From Desulfothermus sp964427155 (lineage in GTDB: Bacteria > Desulfobacterota > Desulfovibrionia > Desulfovibrionales > Desulfothermaceae), in contig CAYRSC010000018.1 in assembly GCA_964427155.1 (NCBI GenBank), forward strand, positions 1 to 64,000: DNA of 64,000 nucleotides, given 5' to 3'. Below are positions 1-8,615 of this stretch, in pieces. The notes under the pieces were generated by a model. That model saw only the letters and a list, made by a program, of their open reading frames with translations, searched no databases and was not told where the DNA came from. The position numbers and the translations under genes are program-made. The number at the start of each line of letters is the position of its first letter. Position 1 is the first letter of the stretch.

Positions 1-94
1 CAAGACAATCCACTTGACTATGACATCCCTTTAACTCAGGGCAATATGCAAAATACCCATGCATCTCCTTTTCGATAACTATGTTAACTTTCAT
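1..94 (-). CDS. HicB-family antitoxin-like protein (partial, cut by window start)
   Basis: Reading the minus strand from an ATG at 94 gives MKVNIVIEKEMHGYFAYC, then PELKGCHSQ, and the gene runs off the window. The pattern of a short beta strand, then G-Y-x-A-x-C/V-P-E-L-x-G-C, is typical of the HicB/UPF0150 fold, the antitoxin half of HicAB toxin-antitoxin pairs and also found as solitary proteins. A GGAG element lies about 7 bases before the start. The gene begins only 46 bases after the ftsH stop and no hicA fits between them, so a hicA toxin would have to lie beyond the window edge. Only about 31 residues are visible, so the call rests on the N-terminal motif. Confidence 0.6.
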   Translation of the reverse strand, partial: MKVNIVIEKEMHGYFAYCPELKGCHSQVDCL

Positions 95-139
95 TTGGTC
101 TCTCCATTTTCTTGCGGCTAACAGTATGTTGAGTAAAAA

Positions 140-2065
140 CTATTCCTCTAAGGTAAAGTCCTGCTCTTCCTCTCCTGTTCCCCCACTGGACTGGGGTGGC
201 ACCTGGGTTCCATCTCCCTCTGAGATGTCACTCTTTAACACCTTTTCCTTTTTTTCATTGGGAGGCAACTCTTCTCCATTTAATATCCTGGTAAGTTCAT
301 CCCCTGTTAAGGTCTCCCTCTCTAGAAGATAATGCACCACCCGCTCCATGCCTTCCCTGTTATTCTCCAGTATCTCCTTGGCCCTGTTATAGGCCTGTTT
401 CACTATCTTTATTACCTCTCTATCAATGAGTCTGGCGGTCTCTTCACTGTAATGTTTGTGTTGAACCAACTCTCGCCCCAAGAACACCTCTTTCCCATTT
501 TCTCCAAGGGCAATGGAGCCAAATGTGTCACTCATTCCCCACTCGCACACCATACGTCTCGCCATCTTGGTGGCCCTGTCCAGATCATTGGAGGCCCCTG
601 TGGTCATCTCATTGAGGAATATCTCTTCTGCCACCCTGCCCCCCATGAGCACTGCCAGTGTACTCTCCAGATATTGCTTGGTATAGTTGTGTCTATCATC
701 TATGGGAAGTTGCATGGTAATCCCCAGGGCCTGTCCCCTGGGGATAATAGAAACCTTGTGCACAGGGTCTGCCTTTGGCATCTTCTTGGCCACAATGGCA
801 TGTCCTGCCTCGTGATATGCGGTGATCCGCTTTTCCTCTTCGCTTATTATCACGCTCTTTCTCTCCTTTCCCATAAGGACCTTGTCCTTTGCCTCCTCCA
901 GGTCCTCCATCTCCACCCTGTCCTTGTTTTTCTTGGCGGCAATGAGAGCGGCCTCGTTCACCAAATTTTCCAGATCCGCCCCTGAAAATCCAGGAGTCCC
1001 CCGGGCCAACACCTCCAGGTCCACATCCTCGGCCATGGTTACCTTTTTGGCATATATCTTTAAAATCTCCAATCTCCCCTTCAAATCTGGGTTGGGCACC
1101 ACCACCTGCCTATCAAACCGACCTGGCCTGAGCAGGGCAGGGTCCAGGACATCAGGACGGTTTGTGGCGGCAATCAAGATCACCCCCTCATTTGTCTCAA
1201 AGCCATCCATTTCCACCAGAAGCTGATTCAAGGTCTGCTCTCTCTCGTCATGACCTCCCCCCAGCCCGGCTCCCCTCTGCCTTCCAACTGCGTCTATCTC
1301 ATCTATGAATATAAGACAGGGGGCGTGCTTTTTCCCCTGGGTAAACAGGTCCCTTACCCTGGCCGCACCAACCCCTACAAACATCTCCACAAAATCAGAA
1401 CCTGAGATAGAAAAAAAAGGCACCCCTGCCTCCCCTGCAACTGCCCTTGCCAGAAGGGTCTTACCTGTGCCAGGGGGACCAACCAGTAACACCCCTTTGG
1501 GGATCCTTCCCCCCAGTCTGGTGAACTTCTTTGGATTTTTCAAAAACTCCACCACCTCCTGAAGCTCTTCCTTGGCCTCCTCTACCCCGGCCACGTCCTT
1601 AAAGGTCACCTTATTTCTATCCTCCGATACCAGCCTTGCCCGTGACCTTCCAAAGGAAAAGGCCTTTCCTCCACCAACTCCTCCCTGCATCTGTCGCATG
1701 AAAAATATCCACACCCCTATTAACAAGAGCATGGGGAACCATGACACAAGGAGGGTCATATACCAGGGAGAGTCCTGCTGGGGCTTTACATCCACAGAGA
1801 CCCCCTTTTTTAATAAAAGGGGAATGAGGTTGGGGTCATTGGAGGGGATATAGGTTATAAATGACTTGTTATTTACAAATTTTCCCACTATCTTCTCTCC
1901 CTCAATGCTTACCCCCGCCACTTCTCCCTTTTTTACCAGATTTATAAATTGGGAATAAGTTATCTTGGTCTGATATTGGGAAGGCCTGTTAAACATATTA
2001 AATAGGGCCACCAGGACCAATGAAATAACTATCCAAACCAATAGATTCCTAGTAAAGTTATTCAC
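140..2065 (-). CDS. ftsH: ATP-dependent zinc metalloprotease FtsH
   Basis: Membrane-anchored AAA+ protease that degrades misfolded membrane proteins and short-lived regulators. At 641 residues it has the usual family length. Two membrane segments (about residues 8-25 and 103-123) flank a small periplasmic domain. The AAA module follows with Walker A GPPGTGKT near residue 195, a DEIDA Walker B and the second region of homology (ATNRPDVLDPALLRPGRFD). The protease domain carries the zinc-binding HEAGH near residue 418. The C-terminal tail is acidic. The start is GTG, chosen because AGGAGG lies 7 bases before it. A sigma-70-like promoter lies just upstream. The gene is followed by the HicB-like ORF. 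Confidence 0.97.
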   Translation of the reverse strand: MNNFTRNLLVWIVISLVLVALFNMFNRPSQYQTKITYSQFINLVKKGEVAGVSIEGEKIVGKFVNNKSFITYIPSNDPNLIPLLLKKGVSVDVKPQQDSPWYMTLLVSWFPMLLLIGVWIFFMRQMQGGVGGGKAFSFGRSRARLVSEDRNKVTFKDVAGVEEAKEELQEVVEFLKNPKKFTRLGGRIPKGVLLVGPPGTGKTLLARAVAGEAGVPFFSISGSDFVEMFVGVGAARVRDLFTQGKKHAPCLIFIDEIDAVGRQRGAGLGGGHDEREQTLNQLLVEMDGFETNEGVILIAATNRPDVLDPALLRPGRFDRQVVVPNPDLKGRLEILKIYAKKVTMAEDVDLEVLARGTPGFSGADLENLVNEAALIAAKKNKDRVEMEDLEEAKDKVLMGKERKSVIISEEEKRITAYHEAGHAIVAKKMPKADPVHKVSIIPRGQALGITMQLPIDDRHNYTKQYLESTLAVLMGGRVAEEIFLNEMTTGASNDLDRATKMARRMVCEWGMSDTFGSIALGENGKEVFLGRELVQHKHYSEETARLIDREVIKIVKQAYNRAKEILENNREGMERVVHYLLERETLTGDELTRILNGEELPPNEKKEKVLKSDISEGDGTQVPPQSSGGTGEEEQDFTLEE

Positions 2066-2092
2066 CCAGTTCCTCCTTGCCTGAGTTCTATC

Positions 2093-2120
2093 CTTATAAA
2101 TAGACAGTGATTATTTACAA
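2093..2120 (-). promoter_or_regulatory. Putative sigma-70 promoter of ftsH
   Basis: On the minus strand TTGTAA (2120-2115) is followed after 16 bases by TATAAG (2098-2093), about 28 bases before the ftsH GTG. A 7-bp inverted repeat, GACAGTG at 2103-2109 and CACTGTC at 2148-2154, brackets the promoter and might be an operator, but at this length it could be chance. No CIRCE-type heat-shock element was seen. Confidence 0.5.
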
Positions 2121-2185
2121 GTTAACTATTGTAGATAAAATAAAAAACACTGTCCATTAAAAGTTTCCGTCCTGGATTTTTGGTA

Positions 2186-2216
2186 TTTACAAAACCATAA
2201 AAAATGGATAAATAAT
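2186..2216 (+). promoter_or_regulatory. Putative promoter of the tRNA-Sec gene
   Basis: TTTACA at 2186-2191 is followed by an A/T-rich stretch with TAAATA (spacing 17) overlapping AATAAT (2211-2216, spacing 19). Initiation about 7 bases later would give a very short leader before the tRNA at 2230. The region is A/T-rich, so the exact -10 hexamer is uncertain. Confidence 0.4.
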
Positions 2217-2229
2217 CTCTTCCACAGGC

Positions 2230-2323
2230 GGAAGCGTTACGCCACCGGTGTGGCGCCTGGACTTCAAATCCAGTGGGCGGCCGAGAGGTCGCCGGTAGGT
2301 TCGACTCCTATACGCTTCCGCCA
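2230..2323 (+). tRNA. selC: Selenocysteine tRNA, tRNA-Sec(UCA)
   Basis: Inserts selenocysteine at recoded UGA codons. The 94-base sequence has the 8-bp acceptor stem special to bacterial tRNA-Sec (GGAAGCGT 2230-2237 with ACGCTTCC 2312-2319), a G discriminator and an encoded CCA end (2321-2323). The anticodon stem CTGGA/TCCAG encloses a loop with UCA (2264-2266). The long variable arm GGCGGCC-GAGA-GGTCGCC forms 7 pairs closed by a GNRA-type tetraloop, and GGTTCGACTCC gives the T arm. The anticodon and T-loop blocks match those of E. coli selC. It lies on the strand opposite its neighbours and ends 3 bases from the argH stop. No selA, selB or selD is in the window. Confidence 0.96.
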
Positions 2324-2326
2324 TCT

Positions 2327-3706
2327 CTATTTTTCTCCCTTTTTCTCCAACCACTCTTCCAGGGACCTTATCTGTGCAAGCACACATTGCGGGGATGTTC
2401 CCCCGGGGCTGGAGCGTCTCTCCACTGCCCTTTTAAGGTCCAGGACCTCATATACATCTTCAGATATGGCCTCAGAAAATCTCCTTAACTCATCCAATTC
2501 AAGTCCCTCTAGAGAAAGGCCCCTCTCTTCCGCATACCTGACCACCTCCCCTGTAATATGATGGGCCTCCCTAAAGGGAATGCCCTTTGACACCAGATAG
2601 TCCGCCAGTTCAGTGGCATTGAGAAATCCCCTCTTGAGAGATTTTTGCATCTGAGAAGAATTAAATACCACTGAGTCCATAAATCTGGCCATGAGCTTAA
2701 GGGAGAGGCTCACCTGTTTATGGGTGTCCATAAAAGGGGGTTTATCCTCCTGCATATCCCTGTTATAGGCCAGGGGAAGGCCTTTTAGGAGGGTTAGAAG
2801 GGAGATGAGGTTTCCAAAGGTCCTGGCACTCTTCCCCCTCATGAGTTCTGCCACATCTGGATTTTTCTTCTGGGGCATAATAGAGGAGCCAGTGGCAAAT
2901 GCATCTGGAAGAGTCACAAACCCAAAACAGGGATTTGACCACAGAATTATCTCCTCACATAGCCTACTCAGATGCACCATAATAAGAGAGCCCACAAACA
3001 GGGCTTCAGCCACAAAATCCCTGTCTGAGACTGCATCCATACTATTCTCAAAGGTACCACCCATACCAAGCTCCCTGGCCACAAAATAGGGGTCCAGGGG
3101 ATAGGTGGTTCCAGCCAGGGCCGCGGCACCCAGGGGAGAGATGTTTACCCGCCTCATGGCATCTTCTATCCTCTCCACGTCCCTCCTGAACATCTGTCCA
3201 TATGCGAGAAGGTGATGGGCCAGAGACACAGGCTGGGCAGGCTGAAGATGGGTATATCCTGGCAAGAGGGTATGCATGTGCTCCTGAGAGCGGTGAAGCA
3301 TGACCCTTATTAACCTGCACAACTCTCCCTTCCATTCCACCATACACTCCCGCACAAAAAGCCGAAAATCCAGGGCCACCTGATCATTTCTGCTCCTACC
3401 TGTATGGAGTTTTTTCCCCACCTCCCCTATTATCTCAGTAAGCCTGTATTCTATATTCAGGTGCACATCTTCCAGCTCCCTTCTCCAGGGAAAGGTCCCC
3501 TCTTTTATCTCCTTCTCTATCTCACAAAGTCCCTGGACTATCCTCTCCACCTCCTCCTCTTCAAGTATCCCCTGTCTCCCCAGCATCCTCGCATGGGCAA
3601 TGGAGCCCTGGATATCAAAAAGGGCAAATTCCCGGTCCACATCAAGGGAACAGGTATAGTCAAGTACAAGGGAATCTGTATCCTCCTTAAACCTTCCCTT
3701 CCACAT
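2327..3706 (-). CDS. argH: Argininosuccinate lyase
   Basis: Last step of arginine synthesis: splits argininosuccinate into arginine and fumarate. At 459 residues it is the usual length for this fumarase/aspartase-superfamily enzyme. The superfamily signature GSSIMPQKKNPD, which holds the mobile catalytic loop, is in the middle, and HTGRSRNDQVALDFRL, part of the active site, is near residue 100. It starts with ATG directly after the argG stop, and argF, argG and argH form one minus-strand unit in pathway order. The gene ends 3 bases from the convergent tRNA-Sec gene. Confidence 0.97.
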   Translation of the reverse strand: MWKGRFKEDTDSLVLDYTCSLDVDREFALFDIQGSIAHARMLGRQGILEEEEVERIVQGLCEIEKEIKEGTFPWRRELEDVHLNIEYRLTEIIGEVGKKLHTGRSRNDQVALDFRLFVRECMVEWKGELCRLIRVMLHRSQEHMHTLLPGYTHLQPAQPVSLAHHLLAYGQMFRRDVERIEDAMRRVNISPLGAAALAGTTYPLDPYFVARELGMGGTFENSMDAVSDRDFVAEALFVGSLIMVHLSRLCEEIILWSNPCFGFVTLPDAFATGSSIMPQKKNPDVAELMRGKSARTFGNLISLLTLLKGLPLAYNRDMQEDKPPFMDTHKQVSLSLKLMARFMDSVVFNSSQMQKSLKRGFLNATELADYLVSKGIPFREAHHITGEVVRYAEERGLSLEGLELDELRRFSEAISEDVYEVLDLKRAVERRSSPGGTSPQCVLAQIRSLEEWLEKKGEK

Positions 3707-4900
3707 CTATCTCCTCTCCCATTTCATGAGTCTGAGTCCTTGAAGCCTGATAAACCCAGAGGCATCCGCCTGATTATAAACCTGGTCCTTTTCAAAGGTT
3801 ACCACCTCTTCATCATAGAGGGAATAAGGAGACCTCCTCCCCAGGGGATATACCCCCCCTTTATAGAGTTTGAGTCTCACAGTACCAGTAACCCTCTTTT
3901 GACTAAAATCTATAAACTGTTGAAGGGCCTCCCTCTCAGGGGAAAACCAGAAGCCATAGTATATCATCTCTGCATACCTAGGGATTAAGCTGTCCCTTAG
4001 GTGCATCACCTCCCTATCTAGACATATCCCCTCAAGGTCCCTGTGGGCAATATGGATTATGGTACCCCCGGGGGTCTCATATATACCTCGCGATTTCATT
4101 CCAACAAAGCGATTTTCCACCATATCAATGCGCCCCACCCCATGTGTGCCCCCTATCTTATTCAATCTCAGGATTAACTGGGCTGGGGAATATGGTTCTT
4201 TGTCAATGGCAACAGGATTCCCCTCCTCAAAATCAAGGGTGATTACCTGGGGCCTATCTGGTGCCTTTTCTGGAGGAACCGTTAGGAGATAGGTATTCTC
4301 TCCCCCTTCCACCCAGGGGTCCTCCAGCTCCCCCCCTTCAAAGCTCAGGTGAAGTAGATTCCTATCGCAGCTATAGGGTTTTTCTCTACTCACTGGCACA
4401 TCTATCCCATTTTCCCTGGCATATTCTATAAGATCTGTCCTGGATTCAAGGTCCCACTCCCTCCAAGGGGCAATTACCCTTAGCTCAGGGGCCAGGGCCA
4501 TCACACTCAGCTCAAACCTTACCTGGTCATTTCCCTTGCCTGTGGCCCCGTGGGCAACTGCATCTGCCCCCTCCTCCCTGGCTATCTCCACCATCTTTTT
4601 GGCAATGAGTGGTCTCGCCAGGGAGGTGCCAAGGAGATATCTTCCCTCGTATATGGCCCCTGCCCTAAATGCAGGAAATACATAATCCCTGGCAAACTCC
4701 TCCTTTACATCCACCACATAGGCCTTTGAGGCCCCTGTTCTCAGGGCCTTTTCCTCAATTCCATCCAGCTCCTCCCCCTGACCTAAATCCGCAGTAAAGG
4801 TTATCACCTCACACCCATAGGTGTTTTTTATCCACTTCAATATCACCGAGGTGTCCAGCCCCCCTGAGTAGGCCAGCACCACCTTTTTTACCTCACCCAT
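3707..4900 (-). CDS. argG: Argininosuccinate synthase
   Basis: Condenses citrulline with aspartate using ATP to give argininosuccinate. The N-terminal PP-loop motif is AYSGGLDTSV (residues 10-19), and the citrulline/aspartate-binding block AHGATGKGNDQVRFE is near residue 115. At 397 residues it is full length. The ATG at 4900 follows an AGGAGG-like site. It sits between argF and argH with no room for another gene, so the three are probably co-transcribed. Confidence 0.97.
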   Translation of the reverse strand: MGEVKKVVLAYSGGLDTSVILKWIKNTYGCEVITFTADLGQGEELDGIEEKALRTGASKAYVVDVKEEFARDYVFPAFRAGAIYEGRYLLGTSLARPLIAKKMVEIAREEGADAVAHGATGKGNDQVRFELSVMALAPELRVIAPWREWDLESRTDLIEYARENGIDVPVSREKPYSCDRNLLHLSFEGGELEDPWVEGGENTYLLTVPPEKAPDRPQVITLDFEEGNPVAIDKEPYSPAQLILRLNKIGGTHGVGRIDMVENRFVGMKSRGIYETPGGTIIHIAHRDLEGICLDREVMHLRDSLIPRYAEMIYYGFWFSPEREALQQFIDFSQKRVTGTVRLKLYKGGVYPLGRRSPYSLYDEEVVTFEKDQVYNQADASGFIRLQGLRLMKWERR

Positions 4901-4942
4901 ATATCTCCCTCCTAAAAGGTTTATTCAGCCCCCAAGAGAAAG

Positions 4943-5839
4943 CTATTCCACTATCCACTCAAGCAGGGCCTTTTGCATATGCAATCTGTTCTCCGCCTGG
5001 TCCCACACAATGCTATGTGGGCCCTCTATGACCTCATCGGTTATCTCTTCCCCCCGATGGGCAGGGAGACAATGCATAACTCGCACATCATCCCTGGCAT
5101 ATCTTAAAAGGGCCTCATTTACCTGATACCTCTCAAAGGCCTTTTTTCTCTCCTGTCCCTCTGACTCAAATCCCATAGATGCCCACACATCTGTATTCAC
5201 ATAGTGGGCACCTTCCACCGCCTCTATGGGGTCATGGGTAAAAAATATCTTTGCTCCCTCTTTTTTTGCCCTCTCAAGTATCTCTCTACGGGGCTCATAT
5301 CCCTTAGGACAGGAGAGATATAGGGTAAAGGGCACCATTACAGCGGCATTTATCCAGGAGTGAGCCATGTTATTTCCATCTCCCACCCAGGCTATCTTAA
5401 GAGATGAAAAATCCGGAGTTCGTTCGTAAATGGTCAATAAATCGCTCATCACCTGACATGGATGGTATTCATTAGTAAGGGCATTTATAACTGGTATGGA
5501 GGAAAAAGAGGCCATCTCCTCCAGGGAAGACTGAGAAAATGTCCTCACCACCATGGCAGTGGCATATCTTGAGATGACCCGGGCGGTGTCCTTTAGGGGC
5601 TCATTCCTCCCGAGCTGAGATTCTCTTGGGGTCATGAAGATGCTATATCCCCCCAATTCATGGATGGCCACCTCAAAGGAGATCCGTGTCCTGGTGGATG
5701 GCTTCTCAAAGAGCATCACCACACATCTATTTTTCAATACATCCAATATTGACCTCTCTCTCTTAAGGTAAAGGGCCCTTTCCAAAAGGGTATATATCCT
5801 CTCTCCAGGGAAATCCTGGATAGTCAAAAAATGTCTCAT
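4943..5839 (-). CDS. argF: Ornithine carbamoyltransferase
   Basis: Makes citrulline from ornithine and carbamoyl phosphate. The carbamoyl-phosphate motif KPSTRTRISFE lies near the N-terminus, the ornithine-binding loop is DVWASMG, and the catalytic HCLPAHRGEE near the C-terminus is diagnostic for OTCases against ATCases. The ATG at 5839 was preferred to an upstream in-frame start at 5878 because AGGAGG lies 10 bases before it and homology begins with MRHFLTIQDF. This gives 298 residues, normal for the family. First gene of the argFGH run. Confidence 0.96.
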   Translation of the reverse strand: MRHFLTIQDFPGERIYTLLERALYLKRERSILDVLKNRCVVMLFEKPSTRTRISFEVAIHELGGYSIFMTPRESQLGRNEPLKDTARVISRYATAMVVRTFSQSSLEEMASFSSIPVINALTNEYHPCQVMSDLLTIYERTPDFSSLKIAWVGDGNNMAHSWINAAVMVPFTLYLSCPKGYEPRREILERAKKEGAKIFFTHDPIEAVEGAHYVNTDVWASMGFESEGQERKKAFERYQVNEALLRYARDDVRVMHCLPAHRGEEITDEVIEGPHSIVWDQAENRLHMQKALLEWIVE

Positions 5840-5880
5840 GAATATCAATCCTCCTTTTCTTCCTTCACTTGCTTCCACAC

Positions 5881-6306
5881 CTACAACCTGGGGGAAATAA
5901 CAGAGTCAAAGAGGTCCTCTTCCCTTAAATACATGAGGTCCCCATGAGAGTAGCCTGCAAGATGGAGCAGACCGTGGATAAGCATCCTGTAGAAATGTTC
6001 TTTCTCACACACCCCATAAAGCAAGGATTCTCTGGATATGGTCTCCAGGGAAATACATATACTCCCCAAAAAATCCTCCTCATCTGCTACAAAACTCAAG
6101 ACATTTGTAGGGGAAGCTATTTGCAGGAACTCCCTGTTCAATCTGGATATCTCCCTGTCATCACACAGGCTTATCTCCACGCCTCTCTCTCCAAACCCCA
6201 TCTCCTCCAAAAGCTCTCCCACCCCTGCCCTCATCTCTCTTATCTCAGTGAGCAGGGGATAGAATCTTGTGGTATTAACCAGGATGACTATCCTCAAATC
6301 TCTCAT
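5881..6306 (-). CDS. ybeY: Endoribonuclease YbeY
   Basis: Metal-dependent endoribonuclease needed for 16S rRNA 3' end maturation and late 70S quality control. The zinc-binding triad is HGLLHLAGYSH near residue 110, matching the family H-x3-H-x5-H. At 141 residues the size is normal. Its start overlaps the end of phoH by about 30 bases, the common phoH-ybeY arrangement and a sign of coupled translation. Confidence 0.93.
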   Translation of the reverse strand: MRDLRIVILVNTTRFYPLLTEIREMRAGVGELLEEMGFGERGVEISLCDDREISRLNREFLQIASPTNVLSFVADEEDFLGSICISLETISRESLLYGVCEKEHFYRMLIHGLLHLAGYSHGDLMYLREEDLFDSVISPRL

Positions 6307-7240
6307 ATGCCTCTATTATCTCTCCCACCAGGTGGTGTCTGATCACGTCCTTTTTAGAAAAATATATAAAAGCAATCCCCTCAATCCCCTTGAGGACCTT
6401 TTCCGCTTCAATAAGCCCAGATATATTTCTGGATGGAAGGTCTATCTGTGTAACATCCCCTGTGATAATCGCCCTGGAGCCATATCCCAATCTGGTCAAA
6501 AACATCTTCATCTGCTCACCAGTGGTGTTCTGGGCCTCATCCAGGATAATAAAAGAAGAGTTAAGGGTCCTTCCACGCATAAAGGCAAGGGGAGCTACCT
6601 CTATCACCCCTGAATCCATCATCTCCTGAACCTTCTTAAAATCCAGCATGTCGTGCAGGGCATCATAGAGGGGACGCAGGTATGGATTTACCTTCTCCAT
6701 AATGTCCCCGGGCAAGAATCCCAGCTTCTCTCCCGCTTCAAGGGCAGGTCTGGTGAGGATAAGTCTCTTTACCTTTTTTTGCAACAAAAAGGAAATGGCC
6801 ATTGCCACCGCCAGATATGTCTTCCCAGTGCCTGCAGGTCCAATGGCAAAAACCACCTCTTTCTTCTTAATGGCCTGAAGGTATTCCCGCTGGGTTGGGG
6901 TCTTGGGAGAGATGGATTTTTTGGAGGAGACAGCAAAAAAGTCCCCTATAAATATCTCACTAAGGTCTGCTGCGGGCTCGTTTTCCAGATATTTCAGGGC
7001 ATACTCCATATCCTGCATGTGTAGATTAAATCCCTGTCTCAGTATCTCATACATCTGAACAAGGAACCTAGTGGCAAGCTCTGCGTGATGGGATGAGGAA
7101 GAACTTATCCTCACCCTACCCCCCCTGCTGGAAATGGTCACCCCCAGCCTCTTCTGTAATAACTTTAAACACCTCTCCTGGGGACCAAATAATTCCCGTG
7201 CAAGCATATAGTCGTTAAATTCCAGTTCCCTTTCAAACAC
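6275..7240 (-). CDS. phoH: PhoH-like ATPase
   Basis: Cytoplasmic P-loop ATPase of the PhoH family, thought to act in RNA metabolism with YbeY. An N-terminal KH-like region (about residues 15-70) is followed by the ATPase domain with Walker A GPAGTGKT near residue 135 and Walker B IILDEAQN near 230, plus ITGDVTQIDLP, a hallmark of the family. At 321 residues it is full length. The assigned start is GTG at 7240 with a weak ribosome binding site, so the true start is uncertain by a few codons. Confidence 0.93.
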   Translation of the reverse strand: MFERELEFNDYMLARELFGPQERCLKLLQKRLGVTISSRGGRVRISSSSSHHAELATRFLVQMYEILRQGFNLHMQDMEYALKYLENEPAADLSEIFIGDFFAVSSKKSISPKTPTQREYLQAIKKKEVVFAIGPAGTGKTYLAVAMAISFLLQKKVKRLILTRPALEAGEKLGFLPGDIMEKVNPYLRPLYDALHDMLDFKKVQEMMDSGVIEVAPLAFMRGRTLNSSFIILDEAQNTTGEQMKMFLTRLGYGSRAIITGDVTQIDLPSRNISGLIEAEKVLKGIEGIAFIYFSKKDVIRHHLVGEIIEAYERFEDSHPG

Positions 7241-7343
7241 CCCTATAAAACCTCCAATGCCTCCAACCTACTATAGGATGTGCCTATTTACTTTTATATG
7301 AGTTTTTTTTATCCCTTGCAAAACAATATCAAAGGAGAATATT

Positions 7344-7616
7344 ATGGATTGGAAACTCTTTGTGGGGACATTTTTTACTATCTTTCTGGCAGAATTGGGA
7401 GATAAGACCCAGATGGCCTCCCTACTTCTGGCGGCCAGGACCAAAGAGATCTGGACCATCTTTGCCGCGGCATCCCTAGCCCTAATATGCGTCACCTTTC
7501 TAGGGGTAGTCTTTGCGGATGCCCTTATAAAGTTTCTCTCTCCCTCCCTCATAAAAAAGGGGGCGGGGATAGTATTTATCCTGATGGGGGTACTTATATT
7601 TTTGGATAAGATATGA
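7344..7616 (+). CDS. Half-size GDT1/TMEM165 (UPF0016) membrane protein
   Basis: Members of this family are cation transporters, best supported for Mn2+ or Ca2+ export or exchange. The signature E-L-G-D-K-T is present (FLAELGDKTQMASLLLAAR), followed by two more hydrophobic segments (about residues 35-60 and 70-88). At 90 residues this is one three-helix repeat. Full-length members have two repeats, and bacteria with half-size proteins are thought to assemble two of them; no second half is nearby. AAAGGAG lies before the ATG. It faces the moaA stop with one base between them. The ion cannot be told from sequence. Confidence 0.85.
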   Translation: MDWKLFVGTFFTIFLAELGDKTQMASLLLAARTKEIWTIFAAASLALICVTFLGVVFADALIKFLSPSLIKKGAGIVFILMGVLIFLDKI

Positions 7617-7617
7617 C

Positions 7618-8604
7618 CTAACCTCCTATGGAATACATGCCCTCTCCCCTCCTCATTTCCGGGGAAAAGATCTCATGTCCCACTGGCTTCTTCCTTTGAA
7701 TAAGGGTCTTCAACACCAAGCACAGATGGCTGTCTGAAAACCTGGGATTTCGCAATAACGGTTTTATACGATAGGAGACAGGAGAAAACAAACATGTCTT
7801 TACCCTTCCCTCTGCAGTTATTCTCACCCTATTACAGGTGCCACAAAAATGATTGCTCAAGGGAGATATTACCCCAATACGCCCCCTTCCCCCCACAATC
7901 TCGTACATCCTGGCAGGGCCACTGGTTTGATTCAGGGAACACACAGGCCTTATCTCGCAGTAGTCCTCTATCCTCCTAAGTATCTCCCTTGCACTTATAA
8001 AAAATTGTCTATGCCACCTACTTTTACCAGAGATATCCATAAACTCAATAAACCTCACATCCACTGTCCTGGAAGAGGCAAATTGCACAAACTTCTCTAT
8101 CTCCCCATCATTTATCCCCTTAAGGGAGACCACATTCACCTTTGTCCTTATACCCTCTTCCAAGAGCATATCCAGGGAAGAGAGGACCCTATTTAGCATA
8201 TCCACCCCTGCTATCCACCTGAATCTATCTGGATCAAAGGTGTCCAGGGAGACGTTTATACTTCCAATCCCCGCATCTTTCAGTCTCCTTATATCTCCCC
8301 TGGTAATCAAGGTCCCATTGGTGGTTATCCTGATGTCCAGGGAGGGATATTTCCTTAACACTGACACCACAAAGTCCACAAATCCCTTGCGCACAAAGGG
8401 CTCTCCCCCTGTGAGCCTTATCTTCTCCAGGCCCAGATCCCCTGCCAGGGATATGATCCTGGAGCACTCTTCGTAGGTGAGGATCTCGTTGTGGGGAAGA
8501 AAATGAAAATCCATACACATGGAACAATAGATGCATCTTAGATTGCACCTATCTGTAACAGAGAGCCGTAGATAATTTATCCTTCTCCCAAATCCGTCAA
8601 TCAT
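7618..8604 (-). CDS. moaA: GTP 3',8-cyclase MoaA (molybdenum cofactor synthesis)
   Basis: Radical SAM enzyme that converts GTP to 3',8-cyclo-dihydro-GTP, the first step of molybdopterin synthesis. The N-terminal 4Fe-4S motif is C20-x3-C24-x2-C27 (CNLRCIYC). A second cluster is supplied by C-terminal cysteines (HFCGTCNRVR then KTCLF). The protein ends in the conserved IGG, needed for activation in known MoaA. At 328 residues it is full length. No other moa or moe gene is in the window. Molybdenum or tungsten enzymes such as formate dehydrogenase would fit the tRNA-Sec gene, but that is inference. Confidence 0.95.
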   Translation of the reverse strand: MIDGFGRRINYLRLSVTDRCNLRCIYCSMCMDFHFLPHNEILTYEECSRIISLAGDLGLEKIRLTGGEPFVRKGFVDFVVSVLRKYPSLDIRITTNGTLITRGDIRRLKDAGIGSINVSLDTFDPDRFRWIAGVDMLNRVLSSLDMLLEEGIRTKVNVVSLKGINDGEIEKFVQFASSRTVDVRFIEFMDISGKSRWHRQFFISAREILRRIEDYCEIRPVCSLNQTSGPARMYEIVGGRGRIGVISPLSNHFCGTCNRVRITAEGRVKTCLFSPVSYRIKPLLRNPRFSDSHLCLVLKTLIQRKKPVGHEIFSPEMRRGEGMYSIGG

Positions 8605-8615
8605 ATAAGATCACC

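Noticed and set aside
2187..2387. Small ORFs on both strands over the tRNA-Sec gene
   Set aside because: They overlap a tRNA gene with complete secondary structure and the end of argH; no protein similarity.
3404..3988. 194-codon open frame antisense to argG/argH
   Set aside because: It lies fully opposite two conserved enzymes; the length follows from the purine-rich coding strand, and the translation has no motif.
7344..7616. The half-size GDT1 gene as a truncated selenoprotein ending at UGA
   Set aside because: After the TGA the next codons soon enter the convergent moaA end with no continued homology; half-size members of this family are normal.
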